Shown here piece by piece: positions 44,570 to 56,400 of a DNA stretch of 64,000 nucleotides. The notes below the pieces were generated by a model. That model worked only from the letters and a program-made list of their open reading frames with translations, made no database searches and was not told the origin of the DNA. Each line of letters starts with the position of its first letter. The stretch's first letter is position 1. Source of the DNA: Ixodes scapularis (Eukaryota; Arthropoda; Arachnida; Ixodida; Ixodidae); the NCBI RefSeq assembly GCF_016920785.2, contig NW_024609846.1, positions 86,933,816 to 86,997,815 of the forward strand. Reading direction: 5' to 3'. Position numbers and translations under genes: made by a program.

Positions 44570-44905
44570 TTATCACCTTCAACGTTCTTTTGTACAACTA
44601 ACAACGGAAACGCTTGACTGCCTGGACTACCGCCAAACATTCTTTTTTCGTTGCTGCATATATATGATCGGCTGGATTCAACTTCCTGCTGGCATATGCA
44701 ACAGGGTGCTCATTTCCCTCAGAACCCTTGAGAAAACACAGCTCCCAGTGCACTCAAAGAAGTGTCCGTTATAAAAATAAATGCTTTTGAAAAGTCTGGG
44801 AACCTCAAAAGAGGAGCCTGTGTCATTTCATGTTTGATAACATCAAATGCCGCTTCATCTTCTTTACTTCAGATCAAAGTTACCCTTTTTAACGTGAGTC
44901 CAGTC
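44570..44905 (-). pseudogene. Gypsy RNase H remnant
   Basis: One frame encodes AFDVIKHEMTQAPLLRFPDF and FITDTSLSALGAVFS (first catalytic Asp). After a shift near 44745 a second encodes HPVAYASRKLNPADHIYAAT and KKECLAVVQAVKRFR with the catalytic Glu. A TAG follows. These are the central RNase H motifs of Ty3/Gypsy pol. Confidence 0.82.
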
Positions 44906-45133
44906 AAAGGTTTGGCTTTTTTTCCGTAAAATCAGGTGTGTGACGCCTACAATATCCAGTGAGACCAAGAATTTGCCGACCTTCTTTGACCGTTGTCAGC
45001 CGTAAGAATTCATTAACACAGTGCGTCTTTCCTGGATTTGGCTGAACTCCTCCCTTTTACAAAATCTGACTGAGGTATTTCACTTCTCGATTAAGAAATT
45101 GACATTTTGAGGGTTTCAATTTATTCCTGTCAT

Positions 45134-45562
45134 TTATAGTCGCGTCAAGACAGTCTCAATATCTTTAATGTACTGGTCCAATCTCCGGCTAAAGATGATG
45201 ATATCATCTAGATATACGTAGCGTATCTTTCCAAGAATACCGGCCAAACTTGCATCAGTCGTACGCTCAAAAATGGCGGAGCTATTAATCAACCCCACTG
45301 ATATCCTTTTCCAGTGATAGTGCTCACTTGATGTGTTAAAAGCGGTCTTCCGTTTATCTCTCGGTTCCATCTCTATTCGCCAGAAACCGGCGACCGTATC
45401 TACAACAGAAAAATAGTGCACAGATCCCCAAAAAGCAAGAGATTCTTCAATATCGGGCAATGGCAAAAGATCAACACGAGTCCCTTCATTCAAATCTCTG
45501 TAGTCGACCACGAACCTGAATGACCAATCTGCCTTCTCTACCAACGAACAGGAGCTCCCCAC
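45134..45562 (-). pseudogene. Gypsy reverse transcriptase remnant
   Basis: The frame has FRFVVDYRDLNEGT, LLPLPDIEESLAFWGSVHYFS, VDTVAGFWRI, KRKTAFNT and RYVYLDDIIIFSRR with the YLDD catalytic core. The first catalytic Asp is present in SVVDT. Its N terminus is cut at 45562, where a different repetitive sequence starts. Confidence 0.85.
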
Positions 45563-45579
45563 GGACTCCCTGTGGACAT

Positions 45580-45860
45580 TGTATGGGTCCTATGCAGGCA
45601 CCCTATAGACACAATATCAGTCCTGTGTAGACGCCCTATAGAGTGTCTATGGACTCTGTAGGATGTCTTAGTATAAATGAGTTAGGATGAGCTTACATCG
45701 TCACTAGTGTAAAACGTCTATAGAGCGTCCCTTGGCCAATGTTCGATAAGGCGGCCATAGGATGACTTCAGGAAGACAACAGTAGTCGTGGTCTGCTATA
45801 GATGCCTTAGGTTTTTCCTAAGGACGCTGCTTTATAGAGCGTCCTCGGAGTGTCCATACA
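45580..45860. repeat. Degenerate CTATAGAG-type repeat cluster
   Basis: CTATAGAG/CTATAGAC words occur at about 45612, 45640, 45719, 45800 and 45833, often followed by CGTCC or GTC. This cluster abuts the truncated Gypsy RT. It is probably part of an unclassified repeat. Confidence 0.4.
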
Positions 45861-47760
45861 TATTTTTGTAAAGGACAGGTGAAGGTCTAGGGGCACGCTC
45901 CAGTCCACAAAAGATATGCGTATTTTGTTGACAACGTCCTACAACTTTAAGTACGTCTTTACCGGAAAGTTTAACCAGGACCCAGTTGAACGTTTCTTTG
46001 GGGAAATACAACAAGCCATCTGTCAAAACGACCGTCCAAAAATGCCTTCGTTTCTGCAGCTGTACAAGACATTGCCACTCTAGTCTCTTAGAGCCTCCAC
46101 TATTTGGAAACTGTGCAGTAGTTGAAGGAGAGAAGCCAATTTAGGACATCTCTAATTTCAAGAGCCTTCTTTGCTCAGGTAGCGAGCACGAACTCATTTA
46201 TTTCATGAGTGAGTGGGGAAAAAAAGGGTGGATTCATTCATTCTGCAAGACGCCTGGGAATGTTAAGGTGTTACCTCTGGGCTGACTTCATCGGTTCCGG
46301 AGGTTTTAGATTACGATATTACTTAACTGAAATTCTCAGCAAAAAAAAAAAAAAATGACAGAGACCATCAGCTGTGACTCTTGCTTGGCAGCATTCATTA
46401 TAACGAAAAGTAACTCACCAGAGGCTGCCCTGACAAATTTCAAAAGTAGAAAGGTGCTCGTGCTTCCGAACATTCACTTTCCCCGGCTATTCAAACCTGC
46501 TGATCACTTATTTTCGAAGAATGCAGGTGACCGACGGGCGCCATATATCATGCGCTGTAAACCAGCAATATCTCATTTCCATGCTTTGAACACAAAGGGG
46601 GCGTGATCTCTGATGTACGTTACTTTTCTTTGAGCGTGCATTTGAGGCTGCTCTGCAAGCATGTAACTTCGTGGCTGAAAGAGGAGGCTTGAAGGAGAAG
46701 GACGCGAGACTTTGTGATAGTTAATACAACTGCTAACTGTTTCGTTCAAAGATTGCTTTATGAAACACGAACATTACAAGCGTTCGATTCCCTCACTACC
46801 CTTGTACATTTCCAATATTTTGTGGCGATAAAATAGTTATATAGCCTGAGAACTGTACCTGTTGAAAAAATGTGAATTGTTGAAGCTTTCTAACTTACAG
46901 ATATTCAATATTTACAACACTTCCAAGGCCTCAAATAAATTATTGGTATAAAAATAGGGTACATTAAAATTTGAAAAAACGCCCCCCCCCCCCCCCCTAA
47001 AAAAAAACCTTTTGTAGGTTTGGGGGGGGGGGGGGGGCAATGTTGGACGAGGTAAATGCTTAGACGAACCCATCCAAACAAAAGATTGACGAAAGAACCA
47101 GCAGACGTTCGGCCCTATTCCTGCTATACTAAAAGAAAATAATCCAACCTTTTTCTTCATATTTTCCTTTCTACGTTTACAATTTTCGTTACTGCGCAGC
47201 CTCGTTCCTCTGTCGCTCATAGTTAGAAAGTAGAAATGTGTTACTCTTTTGAAGAAAGGGACAAACGCAGCAATAAACAGTTGGAACGAAACTAAGTTTC
47301 TACCAAAAGCAAACAGTTTCCTCTCATCTTCCTTTATTCTTTCTCTGTCAACATTCTGCGCCTCCGCCGTCAAGTTAGCTGAGTTATGGATCAGTGGTTC
47401 ATTTGAGTTCAGTATTCAGTGCACGCGCCTTTCACCCTTCTTCATTTCTCTTTTCTTTTTCTTTTTTTTTTTCATCCTTCCGCGGCTGCATAGGAAACAC
47501 CGACTGGCGCGATTGCGTCGCCGCGGTCACATTCAACCGCAGCGCCTTGCTGTTTGATGTTTGAGGCGGACGTCTAGTTTTCCTTGGTTTTGCAAATATA
47601 GCAGGCTAAAAATTCCTCCCTTCTGCGAGGGCAGTGGCTACAATATGCTGCTTTAGTTCGTCGCGTATTTTCGAGCTGCCGGTGACAAAGACATGCGTCT
47701 ATCTCTTGACACTGTGCCTTCTGCCCTTCGTTCACCCAACCTTAGACTAGACGGCGCTCT
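45861..47760. other. Anonymous DNA with a C16/G16 foldback
   Basis: No gene recognised. The tract at 46982-47037 is listed separately. Poly-A at 46338-46352 and poly-T at 47450-47475. Confidence 0.45.
46982..47037. repeat. C16...G16 foldback
   Basis: Sixteen C (46982-46997) and sixteen G (47022-47037) flank 24 bases in which AAACCT and AGGTTT also pair around TTTGT. The whole unit can fold as one hairpin. The C-run, short middle, G-run layout resembles the tracts inside the duplicated Gypsy integrase. Confidence 0.75.
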
Positions 47761-47764
47761 GAAT

Positions 47765-47828
47765 CGTATCTGCATCGATTGTTTCGATGACAGCGGCAGC
47801 TGTCATCGAAACAATCGATGCAGATACG
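47765..47828. repeat. Perfect 30-bp inverted repeat with 4-nt loop
   Basis: The left arm (47765-47794, starting CGTATCTGCATCGATTG) and right arm (47799-47828) are exact reverse complements around GGCA. No mismatch in 30 bp means the structure is recent or maintained. Confidence 0.9.
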
Positions 47829-50800
47829 CATATCACCGTTTATAAGAACATGTTGTTCATTGAATTCAACCGCATGTGCACTTTTTTGTGTCGGGGTGGT
47901 TTATTTTTTAGACAAGAAGGCACACGTTTGTTTTCTTCGTACTGCATGGACAGGGTTGAGGCGCTTACTTTCAAAGTGTAGGCGCCACTCTAGCCCACGC
48001 TCTAGCCCCTATTCGAAATTTACCTCCTCCCGAATTCCGCCGGCCAAATACTTCAGGTTGTGAGTACCCCACTGAAGCTTCAGTTGCGTACTGTCACTAC
48101 TAAGTGTACAGATGGCTAGAATATTTCCACATGGAATTTATACATATCTTGTGTCTACATATTTGTACGATATCAAAAAGAATGCGAATTGGAAGACATT
48201 GACAGCCTTGGCCACTGCCTCTGGCCATAGATGTCCGGTTTCGGTCATGGCTAAGTGAGAAGAAGATGTTTCACAAGTAAAGTATGAATCTGGGCTACTT
48301 ATTGCATTAGGTACAAAATAAAATATCGCAAACGTGACAACGACAAGATAGTCCTGTACTTACTCTGCTGTCCTTGTTACTTGTGCACTATTTGATTTCG
48401 CACTTAAATATAAATTTTTCTCGGTTAATGATTGCACGTGGCGCCACAACTCGCTGCTATACTCCTTTCACTCCTAAGGGGGGACTGCGGTGCAAGCTAC
48501 GTGCTCGCTTGACCAATCAGCCGCCTCCCTTTCAGCACCTGACCCGAATCTCTGCGCGTGGGTATTGGCGGGAGCACTATCTCGTAGCAAAAGGGGGGCC
48601 TGCGACTGGTTCAACGAGGACGTAGCTTCCGCCTCAGTTTCAGCTATGGGGTAAACAGATTATAGCCCAACGCTATCGAACAATAATACAAAGTTTTTAT
48701 GGCGGCAAATCCGCAATCGCGCTCGAGTGTTCCTTTATCCACTGTTCAGTTTCAGCTTGTGTACTGCAGTTGAGCAACTTCATATTGACAAAGTAATCAC
48801 AGGTTGTCCGTCCTATTTACTGCGATAAAACTGGCGATCGCAACTTCGGTCTGAAGGCTGTTTCACATGCTGCGATTTTCGTCCAAAATAAGTGCGATTT
48901 CCAGTAAATGTGCGATTTAAATCGCAGTCGCACTGTCACAGCGGCTCTGCGGCTGGTTCCCGCCAAGTTGATATTTTGTCGCAGAGTCGGTGCGATCACA
49001 TCATCGTCAACCAGCCGTTCACTTTCCAGCTTTCATCCGCGATAGTTGTGTATTCGAAAATAAATTCAGACACCTTAAAACGTTTGGTTTAAGGCTTAAT
49101 TATTAAAACATTCTACTTACATATTGTATTCGTAAAACATTTGGGTTTATTAAGACGTTTTTGCTGTATTTTAGGCAAAGTCAAACGCGTCGCGTCCCTG
49201 TCCGAACAGGTGGCCGCACCGACAAAAATCGCGTGGTTGTTGGAGCATGTGAAACCAAACATTGCGATCGCACTCGCTGCGTCGGCTGTCGCACCGATTT
49301 TTTTCGCAAGAGTCGCTGCACGTAAAACAGGCTTGAGTCTGATATCACTTCCCTGAGGTACTCACAGTTCGTAGCAGACGATCCACTTTTTTTGGTTTGT
49401 TAGCAGGCGGCTGACGGTGTTTCTGTTCCATTTTCGTCTGTAAATGTCACTTCGAACAGAGCCCCGTTCATCGCTTTTATTAGCAGACGCACCATGTAAA
49501 AACTGTCTTAGCTCGCTGGGTGAGAGATAAAAATAAATCTCGGTCTCGCTTTTGTGGTGACGAAATTCAGACCCGAATGAATACCACCGGAACAACATCG
49601 AAAAAAAAGCAAAAGCTGTATACATGAGTTTATGCGGGCCCAAAAATATCTCTGGTCGAACTTATTAAGTTATTTCGTCAACCGAGCTATCTCGCCATGC
49701 TTCTGCATTTCACCAAAAACGAAAACGTCTGCATGCAAACAAGTTGCGAAATTGACGCACGTGGCTGTTCATCAACATGTCAAAACGTGGATTACCGAAA
49801 GTGAAAAGGCGCTTCGTACAGCCGATGCCGGGCTGATGGTATCAATCAACCCGACGTCATGGATTTAGTCATCTTTCTTGAAATTCGCTCTTCCTCTCTA
49901 ATTCATTTGAAAGCAGAAAGTGTGTTGTGCCAATGCGCTTTCGGACTCTGTGCATGCGCTAACGTATCCTGTAGCCGCTGACTGCTGTGATTTAAGTTGA
50001 AACAAAGAATGGCAATGCCAACTGCTATCTTGTATCATGGAACAATCGCAACGGTGGAAAAGTGCAAGAAAGCAAAATAAGAAAAAAGTTAATGATTGTG
50101 CGTGGAGGGATTGGGAGGATAAATTGGCATATCTTTGCTTATTCTCCTTCCACCTATCCTCCCAGCCCTTTCACTATGGCCGTTCTTAACGTATGTCGCA
50201 GCATTATATCGACGATTGTCAGCATCCATCCGGTTTCAACTAAAAAAAAACTCGGCGCGACATCACACCAAGTATTCAGGGAAGGAGCTGTGAATATTTT
50301 CTGTCGTTCTTTTTGATGGTGCTCGTCCTCCACTTTCCTTTTCGTTACTTCCTCTGCATATAAAATTAGCTTATGCGAGCGCCATTTTCCTGCCAGATGA
50401 TGGCGTTGAGAGACTGCCTATTTATTCGGGGAGCTGTATATCCTTCCCATCTACGACATCCGATTGTCTTTCGGGTGACGCACTTTCACCCCTCTCTCCA
50501 ATGTTTGCAAGAGATAGGAACCCACTCCTCGGATATCGCCACCTTGACGTCAGCTGGCTGCCACGTTGCCTGAGGGCTACATAGTTGCTGATTGAAAGCT
50601 CTCATTCCGATAAAGTTAGAGCAACAAAATCTCAGCTCATCATTTTATTTAGAGCCGTATCTACAATTAATATTGTATCTCTCTTTACTACTAAACGTTT
50701 ACTTCTTTTTGTAGTTTGCTTCACGCGGAACATGCCACACGCTGTAAATGCTTTAATATTGTGCCGCTAGGAGGTGTGTCGTCGTATTGGAGAGCCGTGT

Positions 50801-51111
50801 AGGATGTGAACGACCCCGCTTCATTAGTTGCTACCAGGAACTCCTCACGCACAGCTGGTTTTCATTTTATTATATCCCTGTTTTGCTGTTTTTACTGCGG
50901 CTTTGACGTTTCTGTGCTGACGCCCTCAACGATAGGGCATCGACCTCGGCTCTGTCAACACAGGTGTACCGTGAGCGGACCGCCGAGCATCCATCCGCAG
51001 CACAATAGAGTTCCCTGAGGCGCTTATCACGCGCACGACGCCGGAGAGTAAATTGTTCGAAACGATCAGAGTATCGGAGAGCCCGCCGTTCCGCCAGCAA
51101 CGCCCTTCAAG
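47829..51111. other. Anonymous DNA upstream of the GST gene
   Basis: No conserved protein. The last 200 bp before the GST start are GC-rich and probably hold its 5' untranslated sequence. I see no convincing TATA or initiator pair. Confidence 0.45.
48855..49260. repeat. Possible MITE with GTTTCACATGCT inverted ends
   Basis: GTTTCACATGCT at 48860-48871 is mirrored at 49244-49255. GCGAT/ATCGC words are unusually frequent between them. Pairing is short, so this is tentative. Confidence 0.4.
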
Positions 51112-51858
51112 ATGGAAGAACGTCGCACGTCCGGAGGCCCCTCGAAGAAATCCCAAGACCAACCGGTGCTGCTTGGATATTGGGCAATCCGCGGATTGGG
51201 CAACAGCATCCGCCATCTATTGAACTACGCGGGCATTCGTTACACCGAGAAGACGTACCCGTTCGGAGCTCGAGGTCAGGAAAACAGGCGGAGCGAATGG
51301 CTGGCCGACAAGCCGCGGCTAGGACTGGACTTCCCCAACCTACCCTACCTCGTGGATGGTGAGATAAAGGTCACTCAGAGTCTGGCGATTCTGCGGTACC
51401 TGGCCCGTCACTCGGGTCTTTTTCCGACCCAAGAGCGCGAGCGAATCTTGGCCGACCTTGCAGAGCAGCAGCTCAACGATCTTATGTGGGAAAACATCCG
51501 CCTCTGTTATGACCCGGACTACAGCGTGAGTAAGCGAGACGCTTTTCTACAACAGCTTCTAGGCGACCGGCTTCCGGCGTTGACTCGGTTCCTGGGAGAG
51601 CGTCTCTTCTTGACCGGGGACGCTCCGAGCTACGTGGACTTTTTGGCCTTCGAGGCACTCGATCAACACCGGGTGCTGTGGCCCAAGGAGTGCAGCCTCC
51701 GGGATCAGCCCAAGCTTCTGGACTACCTGCGCAGGATCGAGTCGCTCCCGGCGTTCCGGGACTACCTGGCTTCCGAGGCTTTTGTCAGCTGGCCCGTATG
51801 GAGCGAGTTGTCATCCTACGGAGGACCGGACACAGCCAGGCCCGTTGCCAGGGGATGA
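51112..51858 (+). CDS. Mu-class glutathione S-transferase, single open frame
   Basis: This 248-residue protein conjugates glutathione to electrophiles in the cytosol and is the only intact host-type gene in the window. After a 17-residue N-terminal extension come LLGYWAIRGLGNSIRHLLNY with the catalytic Tyr23, the substrate-pocket W63, FPNLPYLVDG (residues 74-83) with the cis-Pro78, and TQSLAILRYLAR with the glutathione-binding Q89-S90. The C-terminal helical domain has CYDPDY, FLTGDAPSYVDFLAFEALD, including the conserved hydrophobic N-cap motif, and LPAFRDYLASEAF. Usual Mu GSTs have about 218-223 residues, so the extra length is the N-terminal tail plus a short C-terminal tail. The ATG has A at -3 and G at +4. 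The gene is GC-rich and has no intron, suggesting an expressed retrocopy or an intronless paralogue. AIRGL replaces the more common DIRGL. Confidence 0.92.
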   Translation: MEERRTSGGPSKKSQDQPVLLGYWAIRGLGNSIRHLLNYAGIRYTEKTYPFGARGQENRRSEWLADKPRLGLDFPNLPYLVDGEIKVTQSLAILRYLARHSGLFPTQERERILADLAEQQLNDLMWENIRLCYDPDYSVSKRDAFLQQLLGDRLPALTRFLGERLFLTGDAPSYVDFLAFEALDQHRVLWPKECSLRDQPKLLDYLRRIESLPAFRDYLASEAFVSWPVWSELSSYGGPDTARPVARG

Positions 51859-51948
51859 TTGAAACCAGAGGCGATTTTCGGTTGCACCGGCTGTATCCAT
51901 GTAAAGGCCAGAGTTGTAACTTTCCTAATGAATGAAATGCGGAAAAAT

Positions 51949-51954
51949 AATAAA
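51949..51954 (+). terminator. Polyadenylation signal of the GST gene
   Basis: AATAAA lies 91 bases after the GST stop, in an A-rich context. There is no long poly(A) tract, so it looks like a working signal rather than a retrotransposition tail, but a decayed tail cannot be excluded. Confidence 0.55.
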
Positions 51955-52429
51955 AGTACACACAAAAAGATATTGGAGCCCCTTGGTTTTGATTGTCGTA
52001 GTGGTACTATTCGCGACTCCGACTGTTTATAGATAGCGCCAGTCGTTTTTTTGTTTTTTTTTTTGTCTTTCTTTTGTTTATGGCAGATATAGTGAGGTTC
52101 GGAGATAGTATGCCATCTGCTGAGCGTGTCTGGTGTGCTCGTTGCACTGAGCGACACAAATTATTCCCGATTGTACGAGGAGCCTGGGATTCTACACACG
52201 CAAATAATCGCTTTATACTAAAAATAGGTGTTAGCGCTATATTTACGCCATGAAGCACGTTGTGATTAAAAAAAGAAGCAGTTTTGGGTGTGGCAACGTG
52301 TGTCACATCCAACACTGCTTTATACACTGCAGTACATACTGGAGATTGATCAAATTTTAACATCGCTTGAAACTTATCTTGTTGGCAGAGGATAGTTTGT
52401 CGAATTAAATAATGTAACGTCAGATGACC
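51955..52429. other. Anonymous DNA
   Basis: No recognised gene. A poly-T tract lies near 52045-52065. Confidence 0.4.
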
Positions 52430-53440
52430 TATCAGTAATGCCAGGAGCACCTCAAGGATCAATCTTATTGCCACTACTGTTCATTTTGTACATCAGCGAC
52501 ATGAGCCGGGGAGTTGAAACTTAAGTCAACCTTAAACATTTTGCCGACGATGTAGTTACATGTACAAAAATACGAACATCCGATGTTCAGAATAAATTAA
52601 ATGAGCATTTACATAAATTGACCAGCTTATGCAACGATTGGCAAATTCAAATCAAGAAAAACAAAACTAATTACATAAAAGTAAAGCGAAAAACAACACC
52701 AGCACATATCAATTAGATTATAAATTGTCCAGGGATTCAGATATTTGGGAGTCCCTTTAAAATCAAACTTAAACTAGACTTCACACGTAGAAAATGTTTG
52801 CAATAAAGCATTACATAGAATGTGGACACTCGGACGAAAATTTGCATTCACTACTTCAGATATAACTGCATATAAATCGCTAATCTTACCAACGCTCGAA
52901 TATACAAGCCCAGTCTAAAAGCCATTCACACACAAAAAGAAGAAATAAAAACATCCATAAACTCGAAATCATCCAAAGTAAAGCATTGCGTTTCATTTTT
53001 AGTCACTACATATTTACATAGTCCGTCTTCCAATGGAAACACGTTACATACCCCTTCCTATTAGGATTAAAATTTTGTTTAGCCGGAAGAAATTATTTTT
53101 CAACTGGTCATTATATTCTGAATATTCACAAATATACAACCTACGAAAACCCTGATTGTTTGACTAGAAACCAATACACCAAGTATGTTAACCCTTATCG
53201 CTTCAACACTGTCTATTTTAAGAACTCTTTCTTTGTTAAATTTATTGATCACTGGAACTGCGTGCCAACGAACGTTGTAAATAATGCGAATGTCCCTGAT
53301 TTTATAGATTATTTCGTATTGTATGTGAGATGCTATGCCACTCTGTGTGATTTAAGAGCTTGAAGGTGCTGTTATACTTTCTGGTTACTTTACTGCTTCG
53401 GCCTCAAAGCGGGTAGTATTTTAAAACAAACAAAAAAAAC
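52430..53440 (+). pseudogene. Non-LTR reverse transcriptase 3' half
   Basis: Plus-strand frames contain SVMPGAPQGSILLPLLFILYISDM, a TAA, LKHFADDVVTC with the FADD core, LTSLCNDWQIQIKKNK, and, after many lesions, a tail with YTKYVNPYRFNTVYFKNSFF and KFIDHWNCVPTNVV at 53160-53290, the usual end of CR1/L2-like ORF2. It is 5'-truncated near 52400. The A-rich stretch at about 53430 may be the 3' end. Confidence 0.75.
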
Positions 53441-56400
53441 TGACTTCTATTTTCGAGTTAATTTATCGTGATGTATGATACTGTGGGTATAACTCATAAC
53501 TCAAGAGGTTTCTCAAAGCGTAATGATTGAGCTATATAAATTGTTCGCGAAAAATGTATTTTGTGATATACGTGTCCGATCCAGTAATTTCAAAATATTT
53601 TTTGCACGCTTAGTATCGCTTCTAGAGAAAGCGTCCCTCATACGCTTTAGAGGTAACATAGGATGTTGCATTCGTTGAAAAAGTTAGGGTTGATATTAAC
53701 ACCTTTTTGTGTGCTCTTGACTGCTTTTTCTCACTCAGATAATTGTCATGTGAAATATAGAACTGCGGCCCTTGTAATGGGTTTTTTGGGAATTTAGATG
53801 ATTAATCACTCTAACATTATTCCTAGCAAACAAATAGCAAAATCAATTCACATTTTACACAATATCGCCACAGGTTATGAGTCGTGTTCACTGTGCATAT
53901 AAATTAAGATACGATATTCTCACTACAAAACCCGAAAAACAGAATCCGAGGCAGACAAAAACAATTGTGTTTTTTTCTTTTTTAAGGCAACACGCGACGC
54001 AAAAGGACTGTATGTATAATATTGCATTCGGTTTTTTGGCTATCTGGATTACAATGTCAGAGGTTTTCTTAAGATTAAATAAAACAAAATGCGACCCTTT
54101 TGTAAATACTATAATATGGTTAATCGGTATATTTTTGTGATTTTGATGTTTTTGTGAGCCTACATTACCGGACACTGAAAAGTTAGCAAATTATCACTAC
54201 TTGTGCCACTTGCGTCATTGTTAATTGACATGTTATGAAAACAATTGTCTCTTCTCCAATGAAAATGTGGTACTTACAATATAAAAAAAAAATAATGTAA
54301 AAATACATTAATTATGGTTAAATCATATGGTGCTCTCAAAGCCGCGTCTTTTGAAAATAGGCGAAACTTCCAAATTCGCCCCCAATCCTTCCGGGCCAAA
54401 TGCCCCGAAAGTCAAAGAGCGGGCTCTGTTTTCGTTTTCTTGTTTTTGTTTATTAATTATAAGTTTTAAAGAATTTGTATTCACGCGCCGTTGTTTTACA
54501 AATATCAGCCTTTCCAGTTGGAAGGAACGCTAACCCACTGTGGGGATTGGGGATTCCTGTGACCTCCTTTCCCCGATGGCTGCGATAACGGCCGCGGGTC
54601 GGAACGCTCGGCTTCCTTCGCCGTGAGCTCCGACCTGTACGTGAAGCAGGGAGTCCCCTGTCTTTATGAATCCTCCTCTCACTCTCTCACGGGGGGACCT
54701 GTTTCCGTTCCCCCACTCGGATGTGGATTACTGCTGACAGGCGAGAGGTTTCGCCTCTTGTTTTCCCGCTTTCGGAAAAGGGACTCGTCCGGTGACCGCG
54801 AAAAAGATGGGACGTGTATCGGCGACTTCTCCAGTGCTTCCCCGATCTTGGCTCTCCGGAGCCCCGTGCCTGGTAAGTATAGGGACCTTTTCTTACCTTG
54901 CCGACGCGGGGGGCATTTTGGGTTGGGACATAGTAGATCATTAAAAGAGTTTTAATAAATGCTTTTGGACTCTGTTTTTACTCTGGTACGTTTCTCTTCT
55001 CTTCCGCTATATTCGAGAAAATCAGACAAGGTAGTCGATCACTGGCATCGACGGAGGTAATTTATGAAACCGAATCGCGGTAATGTAGCTCTAAACGTCG
55101 TCTATGTTGCCGCGCAGATGTGGAAACCGCGCGACTAGGTTTGACGTCTTTTTTGAGATCGCCGCCGCTGTTGAGATAACCCTTTGGTTACGCTATCGGT
55201 ACCTGTGTTGGTAACAATATAACGCACCACTTATACGTCTGTTCACTGCAGCACGCTTCGTCGGCGTTGTAAATTGGTGAAACAGTAAAGCCGGGGTATG
55301 ACCATATCTCGTACAAAAGACAGCCTGCATACAGATTCGAACGCGAGTCACCCGAGATCCGTACTTCGAATGCCGCGAGGCAATGAGTTCAAGGAGAAAA
55401 CGTGGCACGCGGCATTTGAACCACGGATTTTGCGGTGACTCGTGGAATGCTGTCAATGACGTCTGCAAAGGATTTCTCTTCGACGGAAATAAGAGGAATG
55501 GAAGAACTTCAATTTGGTCTGTTTTGGCTGCGTTGATTTCAGAGCGCAATGATTTGAAGCTTCCACTGCGCTATTTACAAACACCATCGAACTTGTTGTT
55601 CGCAAGGTACTGACGTCACGAGAGGGAACCATAAGAGGGCACCACCAAAACATCTCGCCACAAATACCGGCTGCAACAATACCTTGGGACAGTCAAAGGT
55701 ACGGTTTGCATTCAGAAATGACTGTTCGCGAGCCATGATCGCGAGCAGTTACGCCGTGTCCGCATGTGCATGTCAACCGGGGAACCCTCACTAGAGCGCT
55801 TCCCATTTCCGCCACGAAAGGGCGAGCAACGAGCTGGAGATGCGAATAGTCTACACACCACCTCAAAGTTTGGGAATGCTGCAATCAAACAAACAAACGC
55901 AAGAGCGAATATTTAGGTTTTTTTTATCTTGTGCATTTGAGGCAAAGCACTATTGTGCTTTTGCTTGTCATAGGATTGCATAAAATTCGAACCTGAATAC
56001 TCTAAACGACTTAAGTGTTACAAGAACCTAATTTGCACAAATTTCGCGAATCGCCTACAATTCGCGAAAAAAAGGTCCCGCGAACGATTCCGGTAAAATG
56101 TAAGCACGTAGAAATTTATATTGAGATTCCACCGCGTCGCAAAAATTAGAACCCACGAATTAGTCCAAAACTTTAGTTTTTACATAAATAGCGAAATACT
56201 GAGCCCGCGAAAAATAAGTTTATTTGCAATATAGTCCCTCTTAATGATCTTTCAATTGGATAGAGTGCTGCCCATAACGATAGACCTATTGCTAAATTAC
56301 CCAATCATCAAGGAGAATGCAGGGATTGGTGTTCCAAGCGCCACACGCGCACGCCTTCCCCGTATGAAAGATTCGAAGTAAATACCCAAAATAAAGCGTT

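Larger units (their letters stand above)
38240..45562 (-). mobile_element. Ty3/Gypsy pol split by two insertions
   Basis: RT (45562-45134), RNase H (44905-44570), integrase (41690-40880) and integrase C-terminal segment (38575-38340) occur in the right order on the minus strand. They are separated by about 2.3 kb (38576-40875) and about 2.9 kb (41691-44560) of unrelated DNA. No LTRs were identified. Confidence 0.8.

Noticed and set aside
51949..51975. A-rich stretch after the GST as proof of retroposition
   Set aside because: It is short and interrupted and fits an ordinary polyadenylation context equally well.
54537..54955. GC-rich segment with a perfect splice donor and AATAAA, possibly a solo LTR
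   Set aside because: No TG...CA ends with flanking duplication and no second copy in the window; left unclassified.
55310..55460. GCGTTCGAATC and GGTTCAAATGCC, B-box-like words on the minus strand
   Set aside because: No paired A box or tRNA fold was found.
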